64,000 nt of DNA from Teretinema sp942493045 (GCA_942493045.1 OW818665.1:1240001-1304000), one strand, 5' to 3'. Counted from the stretch's first letter, positions 1-7,897 are shown. Notes: a model not told the origin generated them from the letters alone. Numbers and translations are program-made.

Positions 1-783
1 ACCGTTACCCAGACCCCTGCCCCAAAAACCGCCTTCCCGTAATGCCGCCAGCGACGCGTTTACCTGATAACCGGCTCCGAGCGGATCCAAATCCGGTTTC
101 AAAAAGGCGATGATACGCTGCAGCCGGTAATGACTGGTAAAGATCATAAAAAAAGACAGGGGGATCGCCACAGCCAGCAAACGCATAAACCAGATAATTC
201 CGACATTAGCCAGGAAAAACATTGTCAGGGCAATACTGATAATAAAAAAAGAAGTGGAAAAATCATTTTGGATATACACCAGCGAGACAAAAAAACCGCT
301 TAAAATCGCAGGCGGTATGACAGGTGGTAAAGTCTCCGAGGAAAGCAACTCATTCTGTGGCTTTGTAAAATAATGCGCCAGATAAACAACTATCATCATT
401 TTAACCAGTTCAGAGGGTTGGAAGGTAAATGAACCGATGCCGAACCAACGTGATGCGCCGTTTTTGGTAATACCGATTACCGGCATGAACGGCAGAACAC
501 ACAATACGGCGGTGAGAATTACCAGTTTTGGCAAGAACTTCCGAATCAGATCCAAATTAAAGCAGGCTGAAATAACCAACGCGATAATCGATACAAGCAT
601 ATTGATAGCCTGCCGTCGCACAAAGTAGAAAGGGTCATTAAAAACGCGGTCGGCATAATGAAGCGAGGCTGAAAAAAGCGTAACCAATCCCAGTCCGCAC
701 ATCGCGCAAACCAGCAAGACAAACGTCAGGTCAAAACGCTCCGGAGTACTGTTTCGCTCTGCTAGTATTCGGGATCTAGACAT
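1..783 (-). CDS. ftsW: FtsW, SEDS-family septal peptidoglycan glycosyltransferase (3' part outside window)
   Basis: The minus strand from ATG 783 stays open to the window edge and gives 261 residues of a polytopic membrane protein. Motifs of the FtsW/RodA/SpoVE family are visible: RWFGIGSFTFQPSELVK near residue 100, and RLQRIIAFLKPDLDPLGAGYQ followed by a GxxGRGLGNG stretch at the visible end. These proteins polymerise lipid II, and FtsW works with a class B PBP at the division septum. The start overlaps the murF stop by 8 bp, so the two are translationally coupled. Position in the mraZ-rsmH-ftsL-murF cluster favours FtsW over RodA. The C-terminus is cut off by the window. Confidence 0.9.
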   Translation of the reverse strand, partial: MSRSRILAERNSTPERFDLTFVLLVCAMCGLGLVTLFSASLHYADRVFNDPFYFVRRQAINMLVSIIALVISACFNLDLIRKFLPKLVILTAVLCVLPFMPVIGITKNGASRWFGIGSFTFQPSELVKMMIVVYLAHYFTKPQNELLSSETLPPVIPPAILSGFFVSLVYIQNDFSTSFFIISIALTMFFLANVGIIWFMRLLAVAIPLSFFMIFTSHYRLQRIIAFLKPDLDPLGAGYQVNASLAALREGGFWGRGLGNG

Positions 784-2200
784 GCGCAACCCCTTCTGTC
801 TCAGAGCTGACACCCAAGGCCGGGAGTAGACGTTCAAGAGCCATACCTCGGGACCCCTTCAGCAGAATAAAGTCACCCCTGCGCACAATACCCGTCAGCC
901 GGTTTTCCAAAGCCTGATAATCTTCGGTGATATATATCATCTTGTTACCGAAGCGCACCGATCTGGCGGCCTCAGCCATTTCCGCCCCGAAGAAAAATAA
1001 ATGTGTTGCTTCTGTTTCCTGGGCAAGCTCGCAGATACGGACATGCGCGGCATCCGACTCGGCGCCGAGCTCCAGCATCGAACCCAGCACGAACAGCTTT
1101 CTGCCGGACCATTCCAGACCGTCGCATAATTCCAAAGCGCTTTGCATGGAATCGGGATTGGCGTTGTAGCAGTCCACCAACACCGTAAAATCGCTTTCGA
1201 GAATTTGTGAGCGTCCGAATAAGGGTTTAACGGCTTTAATGCCGCGTCGAATCGCATCCGGCGTGACACCCGCGGCCCGGGCCAGGGCTACAGCTCCCAG
1301 CGTATTTATAAAATTATACTTTCCCGGAATCGGGAGCAGCACCGGCACCCCGTCCAGTTCGAATTCAGTTCCGCGAATACCACGATCTACAATGTTCGTA
1401 AAGCCGCCGGTCGCTTCAATTCCGTAGGGAATGATCCGTCCGTTAACGCCCTCAGAGAGGAAAGTTCTCCAGCGCTGATCGTCCGGCACAAAACCGGTAC
1501 ATTCGGACGTAAATTGAGAAAAGATTTCTTTTTTTTCCTCAGCAATAGACTGTTGCGTGCCGAGAATTCCGATATGGGCAGTTCCAATGTTTGTAATCAA
1601 TGCCAGCGAAGGAGAAAGCACCCGGGTAATCTCTAGAATTTCCCCCCGACGGTTCATACCCAGCTCAAAAACCCCAACCTGATGATGCGCGCGGATTCGA
1701 AACACCGACAGGGGCAAACCGGTCTCGGAATTAAGATTTCCTTCATTCATAACCACAGTGAATTGCTGAGAAAAAATCGACGCTACAATTTCCTTGGTCG
1801 TTGTTTTACCGCTGGATCCGGTTATTCCGATGCGGAGTAAATTTGGAAAAAAAGATATGTATTTCCTGGCGGCGTCCTGCAACGCCCGCAGAGTATTTTC
1901 TACCAGAATAAAGGCGACATTGTGCGCCCGCGCTAATTCGCAAAACAGCTTACCGCTGCCTTCGCCATGGGAGCGGTCGATAAGCACGACACTGGCGCCC
2001 ATTTCGATGGCGCGCGGGACATACCCATGTCCGTCCTGCTTTTCGCCAATCAGAGGAATAAACAGAGAACCGGCAACCACATTGCGGCTGTCGGTAACAA
2101 CTGAAGAAAAACCATGAGCTGTGGAATAATCACACAGACATTCTCCGGACGTGGCTTCAACGAGCTGCTCAACTGTCATCAGTACTGTCTGCTCAGCCAC
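776..2200 (-). CDS. murF: MurF, UDP-MurNAc-tripeptide--D-Ala-D-Ala ligase
   Basis: This cytoplasmic Mur ligase adds D-Ala-D-Ala to the UDP-MurNAc tripeptide, the last cytoplasmic step of the peptidoglycan precursor. The 474-residue product has the N-terminal substrate domain (VTDSRNVVAGSLF near 35-47), an ATP P-loop GITGSSGKTTTKE near residue 130, the central ELGMNRRGEI and ITNIGTAHIG motifs, and the DCYNANPDS motif of the C-terminal domain. The start is GTG 2200 behind a GGGGGA-type ribosome site and overlaps ftsL by 8 bp. An internal ATG lies seven codons later. Length and domain order are normal for MurF. Confidence 0.95.
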   Translation of the reverse strand: MAEQTVLMTVEQLVEATSGECLCDYSTAHGFSSVVTDSRNVVAGSLFIPLIGEKQDGHGYVPRAIEMGASVVLIDRSHGEGSGKLFCELARAHNVAFILVENTLRALQDAARKYISFFPNLLRIGITGSSGKTTTKEIVASIFSQQFTVVMNEGNLNSETGLPLSVFRIRAHHQVGVFELGMNRRGEILEITRVLSPSLALITNIGTAHIGILGTQQSIAEEKKEIFSQFTSECTGFVPDDQRWRTFLSEGVNGRIIPYGIEATGGFTNIVDRGIRGTEFELDGVPVLLPIPGKYNFINTLGAVALARAAGVTPDAIRRGIKAVKPLFGRSQILESDFTVLVDCYNANPDSMQSALELCDGLEWSGRKLFVLGSMLELGAESDAAHVRICELAQETEATHLFFFGAEMAEAARSVRFGNKMIYITEDYQALENRLTGIVRRGDFILLKGSRGMALERLLPALGVSSETEGVAHV

Positions 2201-2477
2201 CCAAGTCCCCCTTCTTCAGCTCGATGCGGGTTATCTCAGAGGGCAGAGCCTTGCGCATTCCCAATTCCAGGATCGCTACTTTTTCTATCCGTTCCGGAGA
2301 AGATAAAACTGATATTCCGGAAATCAGACGCCGGTTCATGACAACCAGTTCTGTCTGCTGCCTTTCCATCTCGCGCAATTCACGTTCTATGCGTGTATAA
2401 CGCGCGGTTTGCCATACACCGGCGAAAAGCATTACCGGGATAGCTATGGTCATCAGCAACGCCGCAATTTTCTTCAT
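2193..2477 (-). CDS. ftsL: FtsL-like division protein
   Basis: A 94-residue bitopic protein: short basic N-terminus, one membrane helix (about residues 5-21), then an amphipathic coiled-coil region (RIERELREMERQQTELVVMNRRL) and a short tail. That is the plan of FtsL, which links FtsB and FtsQ and activates septal synthesis. FtsL sequences diverge strongly, so the call rests on size, topology and position between rsmH and murF. It overlaps rsmH by 4 bp (ATGA) and murF by 8 bp. Confidence 0.8.
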   Translation of the reverse strand: MKKIAALLMTIAIPVMLFAGVWQTARYTRIERELREMERQQTELVVMNRRLISGISVLSSPERIEKVAILELGMRKALPSEITRIELKKGDLGG

Positions 2478-3430
2478 AGAGCAACTCTCGCTTCTGTATC
2501 AATTTTCTGCACGCCGCGCAAACGAGCGCTGCGTGAAGGAGCGTTCCGCTCAATTTCAGCATCACTCGGTCCCACAGCCTTGCGGGTAAGCAATACAGCC
2601 CTCGGCTTACCCCCACACTTACATATCGGTACTTCCGGCGGACATATACAGTTCTTTGCCAGATCCCTGAAGAAAATTTTTACAATACGGTCTTCCAGCG
2701 AATGGAAGGTAATTACAGCCAGCTTGCCGCCGGGGGCCAGTGTCGAAAAAGCCAGATCCAGCAGCCGCGGCAACCGCTCCAGTTCGTTATTTACCACAAT
2801 CCGCAAGGCCTGAAAGGTACGCGTCGCCGGATGAATGCGGCCATGACGATAATCGGCCGGAACTGACCGGTAAATGCAATCGGCCAATGAACGGGCCGTC
2901 GCAAAAGGCGAACGCTGCCGTTCCTCGCAAATCGATCGGGCAATACGCCGCGAATAACGTTCTTCTCCGTACTGAAAAATCAGATCGGCCAGGGCGGTTT
3001 CGTTCATTTTATTTACCAGGTCGGCAGCCGAATCGCCGCTATCCGGATCCAGACGCATATCCAGCGGCTCATCGCTGCGGAAGCTGAAACCCCGTCCGGA
3101 AACCTCATAGTGAAACAGAGATATACCCAGATCCAGTAAAATCAAATCCGGTTTTTTACTTTCCGCGGGGTATTCCTTAAAAAAAATATCGGACCAACCC
3201 GGATAAAAGCAGACGCGGTCGCCAAAGGGGGCCAACCGCTCCCGGGCCCGGGCCTGGATACGCACATCGGCGTCAACACCGATAATTCTCAAATCCGGAT
3301 AGGCCGATAAAAAGGCCTCGGAGTGACCGCCCTCGCCCAAGGTTCCGTCTACCAACAGAGACTCGCTATGTTCGGGTTTGAGCAGAGAAAGTGTTTCTTC
3401 AAGTAAAACTGATGTATGAATAATTTCCAT
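2474..3430 (-). CDS. rsmH: RsmH (MraW), 16S rRNA m4C1402 methyltransferase
   Basis: RsmH methylates N4 of C1402 in 16S rRNA using S-adenosylmethionine. The SAM-binding motif VDGTLGEGGHSEAFL lies near residue 30 and the family signature GxGFSFRSDEPLDMRLD near residue 105; AVITFHSLEDRIVK is near the C-terminus. I chose ATG 3430 (MEIIHTSVLLEE), the usual MraW N-terminus, 7 bp after the mraZ stop. A longer open frame runs back to 3535 but overlaps mraZ out of frame and looks spurious. Length is then 318 residues, normal for the family. Confidence 0.95.
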   Translation of the reverse strand: MEIIHTSVLLEETLSLLKPEHSESLLVDGTLGEGGHSEAFLSAYPDLRIIGVDADVRIQARARERLAPFGDRVCFYPGWSDIFFKEYPAESKKPDLILLDLGISLFHYEVSGRGFSFRSDEPLDMRLDPDSGDSAADLVNKMNETALADLIFQYGEERYSRRIARSICEERQRSPFATARSLADCIYRSVPADYRHGRIHPATRTFQALRIVVNNELERLPRLLDLAFSTLAPGGKLAVITFHSLEDRIVKIFFRDLAKNCICPPEVPICKCGGKPRAVLLTRKAVGPSDAEIERNAPSRSARLRGVQKIDTEARVAL

Positions 3431-3437
3431 AATCTTG

Positions 3438-3887
3438 TTACAGGCAGATACTGCCCAACTCCTCGGTAGCCGAACGGAAATCGGCCTCACTTTCTCCCAG
3501 ATACGCTTCATATTCGGATGCAGACCACAATTCAAAATATTTGTTGATACCTAAGAATACACAATCCTTCCCGAGATTCGCGAATTCCCGCAGACTCTGC
3601 GGAATCGAAATGCGGCCCGCCTTGTCAATCTCTACCTCCTGGGCAGGGGCAACAAGGCGGCGCAAAACGGATCGTGATTGGGATTGAAACAGGGAAGCAG
3701 ACTCCATCACCTTGTCGGAGAGGATCTTCCATTGTTCTGGGGAGAACAGCCAAAGACAGCGGTCTATCCCGCGCGTCAAAACCAGTGTCGAACCTGTCAG
3801 CTCCGAACGTAACCGTACCGGGAACATAATGCGTCCCTTATCATCGAGAGTGTTACGATATTCGCCAGTTAACAGTGTTGTATCCAC
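3438..3887 (-). CDS. mraZ: MraZ, transcriptional regulator of the division/wall cluster
   Basis: MraZ is a ring-forming DNA-binding protein with two SpoVT/AbrB-like halves. Both halves are visible, each with the DxxxR signature: LDDKGRIMFPVRLR near residue 16 and IDKAGRISIPQSLR near residue 88. The 149 residues match the family. The start is GTG 3887 and this codon is part of the fourth repeat of a MraZ-box array just upstream, so the protein probably represses its own operon. It is the first gene of the mraZ-rsmH-ftsL-murF-ftsW unit. Confidence 0.95.
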   Translation of the reverse strand: MDTTLLTGEYRNTLDDKGRIMFPVRLRSELTGSTLVLTRGIDRCLWLFSPEQWKILSDKVMESASLFQSQSRSVLRRLVAPAQEVEIDKAGRISIPQSLREFANLGKDCVFLGINKYFELWSASEYEAYLGESEADFRSATEELGSICL

Positions 3888-3917
3888 TTTTTACTACTTT
3901 CTCCCACTTTTACCCAC
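3882..3917 (-). promoter_or_regulatory. Array of four MraZ boxes overlapping the mraZ start codon
   Basis: Four hexamers at exact 10-bp spacing on the minus strand: GTGGGT (3917-3912), GTGGGA (3907-3902), GTAGTA (3897-3892) and GTGGAT (3887-3882). They match the GTGGG-repeat operators known for MraZ autoregulation. The last repeat is the GTG start codon plus the second codon of mraZ. The array lies downstream of the -10, so bound MraZ would block initiation or early elongation. Confidence 0.75.
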
Positions 3918-3925
3918 ACAACCTT

Positions 3926-3953
3926 ATTCTATCATTAAAAATTCGCTTGTCAA
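3926..3953 (-). promoter_or_regulatory. sigma-70 promoter of the mraZ operon
   Basis: On the minus strand, TTGACA (3953-3948) is followed after 16 bp by TAGAAT (3931-3926), a 6/6 and 5/6 match to consensus. The predicted transcription start, near 3919, falls at the edge of the first MraZ box. Confidence 0.7.
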
Positions 3954-4024
3954 CACTTTTTTGGAGAAATTGATAAAATATGCTGTGGATTGATAAAATA
4001 AAGTATTTGCCTGAAAAAAATGGC

Positions 4025-4053
4025 TTCACATCGGCGAAGCATCAAGTTATAGT
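4025..4053 (+). promoter_or_regulatory. Promoter abutting the start codon of the 4060 gene
   Basis: TTCACA (4025-4030), a 17-bp spacer and TATAGT (4048-4053) lie only 6 bp before ATG 4060. Transcription would begin at or next to the ATG, and no Shine-Dalgarno sequence is present, so the mRNA is probably leaderless. Confidence 0.65.
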
Positions 4054-4059
4054 AGGTCT

Positions 4060-4299
4060 ATGACCATGTATGAATACTACATTGTGTTCCCTGACGGTGA
4101 AACGCGGGAAATTGAACACCAGCTGCCGGTCAACGCCCTCATCGATATAAACGGCTACCCTCTCCAGTTGCCCCTGCCCACCCATAAAATGATAGCCTAT
4201 CAGGTGTGTCAGAAACGCACTAAAGAAGAGCGCGGTGTGGTGGCGACTTTGTATGTACTGGAGCAGCTTAACGCTATGGAATTGCTTGGCTATACATGA
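4060..4299 (+). CDS. Small conserved-looking protein of unknown function
   Basis: A 79-residue soluble protein starting MTMYEYYIVFPDGETREIEH. No family is recognised. It has no signal peptide or membrane helix, and contains two cysteines-plus-basic clusters (QVCQKRTKEER). It has its own promoter six bases upstream and no ribosome binding site. Its stop overlaps the next start by 4 bp (ATGA), so the pair is translationally coupled and the proteins probably act together. Confidence 0.65.
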   Translation: MTMYEYYIVFPDGETREIEHQLPVNALIDINGYPLQLPLPTHKMIAYQVCQKRTKEERGVVATLYVLEQLNAMELLGYT

Positions 4300-4964
4300 T
4301 CAATACCTGGAATGAAAGCACCCTGCATGAGACGCTTAAATTACACTATTGCGGTGAAACCGGTAAAACTGAGGTGCCGCTGCGCGGTTCCATCTGCGAC
4401 GTACAGCTGGAAGACGGCACCATAATCGAAATCCAAACCAAAAACCTGCACGCCATCCGCAAAAAGCTGATCAAGCTTATCGAAACGCACCGGGTTATAC
4501 TCGTCTATCCGGTTGCCACCAATACCCTTATAGAAACCCGCAGCACCGAAGGCTATCTTGAAAAGGTGCGCAACAGCCCCAAACATGGTTCCGTGTACAG
4601 TGTATTTCGGGAACTGACAGCAATTCCTGATCTGTTGGAACATGAAGCGTTCTCGATGAAGGTAGTGCTGTGTAAGATGGCTGAAACCCGTGTTGCCGAC
4701 GGCACCGGCTCCTGGCGGCGCAAAGGGGTGCGCATCGCGGACAGGCGGTTGGTGGAAATCATTGAGGAACACGAGTTTTCCGGTCTGGAAGCCTGGCAGG
4801 CCCTATTGCCGACGGCGCTGCCCGAAACCTTTACGGTAAAAGACTTGGCAGAGGCAGGCATTGGAACCCACGCCGGTGAAATGGCCCGTGTATTCCGCAA
4901 AACCGGCATTCTGGAACTGGACGGAAAAGAAGGCCGGGCCTTCCGTTACCGCGTAAAGAAATAA
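4296..4964 (+). CDS. Unknown protein with nuclease-like motif and C-terminal winged-helix-like region
   Basis: A 222-residue cytoplasmic protein. Its first 70 residues contain SICDVQLEDGTIIEIQTKN, an Asp followed about ten residues later by Glu-x-Gln-x-Lys on a predicted beta hairpin. This resembles, without proving, a PD-(D/E)xK-type core. The C-terminal third (FTVKDLAEAGIGTHAGEMARVFRKTGILELDGKEGRAFRYRV) has the rhythm of a winged helix, as in DNA- or RNA-binding adaptors. The gene is coupled to the preceding small one and converges on the histidine kinase gene with a 16-bp gap. No function is assigned. Confidence 0.65.
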   Translation: MINTWNESTLHETLKLHYCGETGKTEVPLRGSICDVQLEDGTIIEIQTKNLHAIRKKLIKLIETHRVILVYPVATNTLIETRSTEGYLEKVRNSPKHGSVYSVFRELTAIPDLLEHEAFSMKVVLCKMAETRVADGTGSWRRKGVRIADRRLVEIIEEHEFSGLEAWQALLPTALPETFTVKDLAEAGIGTHAGEMARVFRKTGILELDGKEGRAFRYRVKK

Positions 4965-4980
4965 CACAACAGGGGGAAAA

Positions 4981-6159
4981 TTAACCGTTGTGCGGTAGAA
5001 TGATACTGAGCTTGGTTCCCTTACCTTCCTCGGAAATAACCTTGACGGTACCATGATGCGCTTCCACTACTGATTTTATAATGACCATTCCCAAACCAGT
5101 CCCGCCCGAAGCCGACATCGATACGAATGGTTCAAAGATCCGCTCCAGCACTTCACGGCTCATACCCACTCCAGTATCGGTGACGTCAATATACAGTAAG
5201 TCATCGCTCACCGAGCTGTCGATTTTCAGGACTCCGCCGGCGCTCATGGCTTTAAAAGCGTTTTCGCAGGCATTAATTAAAACCCGGATAATGCGCTCTT
5301 CATCCAGAATGACCGGGAAAGCCACAGTGTTTGTGCAAATCAGTTCTACCCCTCTTTTGGAAAGGGAGTCGGCGAGAATCTCTGCAACGCGGGCAAATAA
5401 CTGATCCAGGTCACAGATCTTCATCTGCAGCCGGATTTCTCCGCGGGCATAATCAAGTATTTCGGCCGCCAGGCGTTCCATCCTGGAAATATCCTGATTG
5501 ATTTTTTGAATTGAAGTGTCTATATATTCAGGATTATCTTTTTGAAAGCCGATCAGTTCCACCCGGCTGCGCAAGGCTGAAAGCGGGTTCCGGATATCAT
5601 GTAGTATTAATGAAGAAAACCGGCCGATAACGGAGAGGCGCTCGCGGTTAATCAGCTCCTCCTGAGCGGCTTGCAGTTCTTTGTAAGCCCGGGAAAGCTC
5701 CTTATTCTGCCTGTCCAGATCCGCAATGTGCGCTTCATTGGAACGCCGCACCATACTGGTAACCGAGCGCAGCAATGTTACCGAGATTCGGGTGTTGCTG
5801 CGTATTAAATTCCGGAAATCGGCCGCCTGAATCTGTAACACCGAAGTGACGCCTCTGGCCCGGACGGTGGCGCTGCGGGGCTGATCATCGATTAAAGCCA
5901 TTTCACCCACCGGCTGCCCTACCCCGCAGACATTTAACAGCAGTTCATCGGATTGGCCGTAGCGTTTCCAAACTTCCAATTCACCTTCCAAAACAACAAA
6001 GAAACAATCGCCGGGCGTATCTTCGAAAAAAAGCACATCACCGTTATCGAAGCGGGCTTCTGAAGATAGTTCGACAATCTCGCCGAGGTCAGCTTCGGGC
6101 AGACTATGGAAGAAATAAATGTTTTTCAGGAAATCAAGTCGTTTTTGAAGAGCTGTCAT
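4981..6159 (-). CDS. Histidine kinase with N-terminal cyclic-nucleotide-binding sensor
   Basis: A 392-residue soluble kinase. Residues 15-115 form a cNMP-binding (CRP-type) beta roll with GELEVWKRYGQ and PVGEMALIDDQPRSATVRA. A coiled coil follows (140-175), then HisKA with LILHDIRNPLSALRSRVEL (phospho-acceptor His near 187) and HATPase_c with the N box (NACENAFKA), G1 (DTGVGM), F (IFEPF) and G2 (GTGLGM). No membrane segment or receiver domain is present, and no response regulator is adjacent. I chose ATG 6159; an upstream TTG in frame lies before the flaA terminator. A TATTAT -10 sits six bases upstream with no Shine-Dalgarno sequence, suggesting a leaderless mRNA. Confidence 0.85.
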   Translation of the reverse strand: MTALQKRLDFLKNIYFFHSLPEADLGEIVELSSEARFDNGDVLFFEDTPGDCFFVVLEGELEVWKRYGQSDELLLNVCGVGQPVGEMALIDDQPRSATVRARGVTSVLQIQAADFRNLIRSNTRISVTLLRSVTSMVRRSNEAHIADLDRQNKELSRAYKELQAAQEELINRERLSVIGRFSSLILHDIRNPLSALRSRVELIGFQKDNPEYIDTSIQKINQDISRMERLAAEILDYARGEIRLQMKICDLDQLFARVAEILADSLSKRGVELICTNTVAFPVILDEERIIRVLINACENAFKAMSAGGVLKIDSSVSDDLLYIDVTDTGVGMSREVLERIFEPFVSMSASGGTGLGMVIIKSVVEAHHGTVKVISEEGKGTKLSIILPHNG

Positions 6160-6165
6160 GGCAGA

Positions 6166-6171
6166 ATAATA
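6166..6171 (-). promoter_or_regulatory. -10 element directly before the histidine kinase ATG
   Basis: TATTAT on the minus strand (6171-6166) is six bases from ATG 6159 and immediately follows the T tract of the flaA terminator. No convincing -35 is seen. Confidence 0.45.
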
Positions 6172-6172
6172 C

Positions 6173-6205
6173 AAAAAAAAGGGCTGCCTGTACAGGCAAC
6201 CCTTT
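6173..6205 (-). terminator. Intrinsic terminator of the flaA operon
   Basis: Minus strand: AAAGGGtTGCCTG-TA-CAGGCAgCCC followed by eight T, about 30 bp after the stop of the second flaA gene. It separates flagellar transcription from the downstream kinase gene. Confidence 0.85.
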
Positions 6206-6234
6206 GATAAAAAAATCAAAATAACGAACCAATC

Positions 6235-6972
6235 TTACCAGTTATCGTACATGTCATCCGGATCACGGGCTTCAATCTCATAGAGATCGCTAACCGCGCG
6301 CAGATCGTCAAAATAGATGTAATAGGTTCCGTAAGCGTTATCCGGATCGCACTCGATCTTGAAACCGGCTATCCTCAGGCCCAAGCGGGTACTATAGTGA
6401 TAGTCTTTCTGGATAATACCATTGATGCCATTTCCGCTCTGCGGAGGAATGGCCACAGTCATCATCTTCCAACCGGAATGATTGAGCTTGCCAAGGTACA
6501 GCTCAAACTGTGTTCCCCAATAATCTTTCAGAAGCAGTTTAATGGTATGATTGTAATTTCTACCAACTACCCACACATTGATTGTTTTGGCGATTCCTTC
6601 AACAGGAAGAGGTTTAACCGGGGTAACGGTAAAGGTATTGTAACCGCGGCGGAAGAAGTCCACACGCACGCCATAAACCATATCATCCGGTATTTCCAGT
6701 CCTTCTTCGGCTGGAATAGGCTGCTTTCCGGCGGGATTGCCTTCAAACAGACGGCCTCTGATCACGCCTTCATCGGCAGACATGAATACCTGCCAGGTGC
6801 CCTCGGTCTCAAATTTTTCTACCGAGACTTCTTTAAGCATCTGCTGGGCCGAATCATTACCGATAAGCGCGGGATTGGCTGCGTCAAGATTCGGATTGGC
6901 GGGAGCATTCTGAGCGTAAACACTTCCTGCAAGCAGAACCAGAGCCGCTGCCGCTATAATCAGCTTTTTCAT
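6235..6972 (-). CDS. flaA: FlaA, periplasmic flagellar filament outer-layer (sheath) protein
   Basis: FlaA forms the sheath around the FlaB core of spirochaete periplasmic flagella. The 245-residue product has a Sec signal peptide (MKKLIIAAAALVLLAGSVYA, cleavage after AYA-like VYA) and the FlaA-family fold: GVRVDFFRRGYNTFTVTP, NVWVVGRNYNHTIKLLLKDY, NHSGWKMMTVAIP and YYIYFDDLRAVSDLYE. It follows its paralogue by 16 bp behind AAGGAG. The acidic C-terminus EARDPDDMYDNW is typical of treponemal FlaA. The pair next to the aldolase gene resembles the T. pallidum TP0662-TP0664 arrangement as I remember it. Confidence 0.9.
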   Translation of the reverse strand: MKKLIIAAAALVLLAGSVYAQNAPANPNLDAANPALIGNDSAQQMLKEVSVEKFETEGTWQVFMSADEGVIRGRLFEGNPAGKQPIPAEEGLEIPDDMVYGVRVDFFRRGYNTFTVTPVKPLPVEGIAKTINVWVVGRNYNHTIKLLLKDYWGTQFELYLGKLNHSGWKMMTVAIPPQSGNGINGIIQKDYHYSTRLGLRIAGFKIECDPDNAYGTYYIYFDDLRAVSDLYEIEARDPDDMYDNW

Positions 6973-6988
6973 AGACGAACTCCTTTAG

Positions 6989-7705
6989 TTAATTATCCGT
7001 GAACTGCGCGCCAACAAGCTCGAAGCCGTCGTACGAATCCATGAAGGTATCGGTCAGGGCCTTAAATTGGTCCAGGAAAATGAAGAAACTGTCGACACGC
7101 TCTGTCGGGCGGCTGCGCAGCCGAAAAGCGACAAAGGACATCTGACGGATGCCATTCAGATAGGGAGAAGCCTGCTGAATATTTGTCGGAATATTTACGG
7201 CCATATTCTGCCAGCCCTGGTGATTTACCAGACCCATCGGAATTGTCACGACACGGCCGTTACAGTCCCGCACCAGCATTTCCAAGTCATAGGCATACCC
7301 AGCGCCCCACACCCACAGATCCACACGGGTTACGCGACCCTTGAACGGAATCTCGAAGGGTACTGTCGCACCGTCTTTTTCAGTGGTCGGATAAATGTCA
7401 ACCCAGTTATCACCCTTGCGGTTGAACTTGACTTCCAAACCTAAAAACCGGTACTGATTATCGGTATTGGCCTGCATGACACGTATTGCATTGGGCATCC
7501 CGTCGAAAAACTTCAGATTCGGATACCCTTCAGTAACAAACTTGCTTCCCGTTGCAACCCAAGTCCACTGAGACGCCTCGGGAGAGTCGAAACCTTCCAC
7601 AACATACGTCTCGTAGTTCACCGACCTTGTCTGAGCCGCGAGCGGCACCAGGCAAAGAGAGAACATGAGGACAAGGCCCACGATGATTAAACCGCCTTGT
7701 TTCAT
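6989..7705 (-). CDS. FlaA paralogue (FlaA2-like flagellar sheath protein)
   Basis: A 238-residue secreted protein with a signal peptide ending around LAAQT. It shares the FlaA pattern with its neighbour: EVKFNRKGDNWVDIYP, RVDLWVWGAGYAYDLEMLVRD, NHQGWQNMAVNIP and FFIFLDQFKALTD. It is the first gene of the two-gene flagellar unit, with AAGGAG seven bases before ATG. Duplicate FlaA proteins are common in Treponema. Whether this one alone corresponds to FlaA2 cannot be settled without alignment. Confidence 0.88.
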   Translation of the reverse strand: MKQGGLIIVGLVLMFSLCLVPLAAQTRSVNYETYVVEGFDSPEASQWTWVATGSKFVTEGYPNLKFFDGMPNAIRVMQANTDNQYRFLGLEVKFNRKGDNWVDIYPTTEKDGATVPFEIPFKGRVTRVDLWVWGAGYAYDLEMLVRDCNGRVVTIPMGLVNHQGWQNMAVNIPTNIQQASPYLNGIRQMSFVAFRLRSRPTERVDSFFIFLDQFKALTDTFMDSYDGFELVGAQFTDN

Positions 7706-7755
7706 CCCAAACTCCTTTTAACAACTACACATCGGAAAGAATACAGTTATTCTTT

Positions 7756-7784
7756 ATTATATGGTGAAGGGTATTCTTTGTCAA
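7756..7784 (-). promoter_or_regulatory. Consensus sigma-70 promoter of the flaA pair
   Basis: TTGACA (7784-7779), a 17-bp spacer and TATAAT (7761-7756) on the minus strand are a perfect 12/12 match. The leader to ATG 7705 is about 45 bases. This suggests strong housekeeping transcription of the sheath genes. Confidence 0.85.
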
Positions 7785-7853
7785 ACAGTTTATCTTTCCT
7801 TCTCAAAGAACACCGCCCGACCAATAAAAAGAAAGCATAACTGGCCACTACAG

Positions 7854-7861
7854 TTATCGGC
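7854..7861 (-). promoter_or_regulatory. Possible sigma-28-type -10 element upstream of the flaA pair
   Basis: GCCGATAA on the minus strand is identical to the FliA -10 octamer. A TAAA lies upstream (7876-7873) but only 11 bp away instead of the usual 15, so the -35 is imperfect. The leader would be about 140 bases. Confidence 0.35.
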
Positions 7862-7897
7862 AGAAGAGCCTGTTTAGCGCAACCTTTTTTTCGCATA

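Noticed and set aside
3431..3535. N-terminal extension of rsmH
   Set aside because: Overlaps mraZ out of frame and is unlike the MraW N-terminus; ATG 3430 fits the family.
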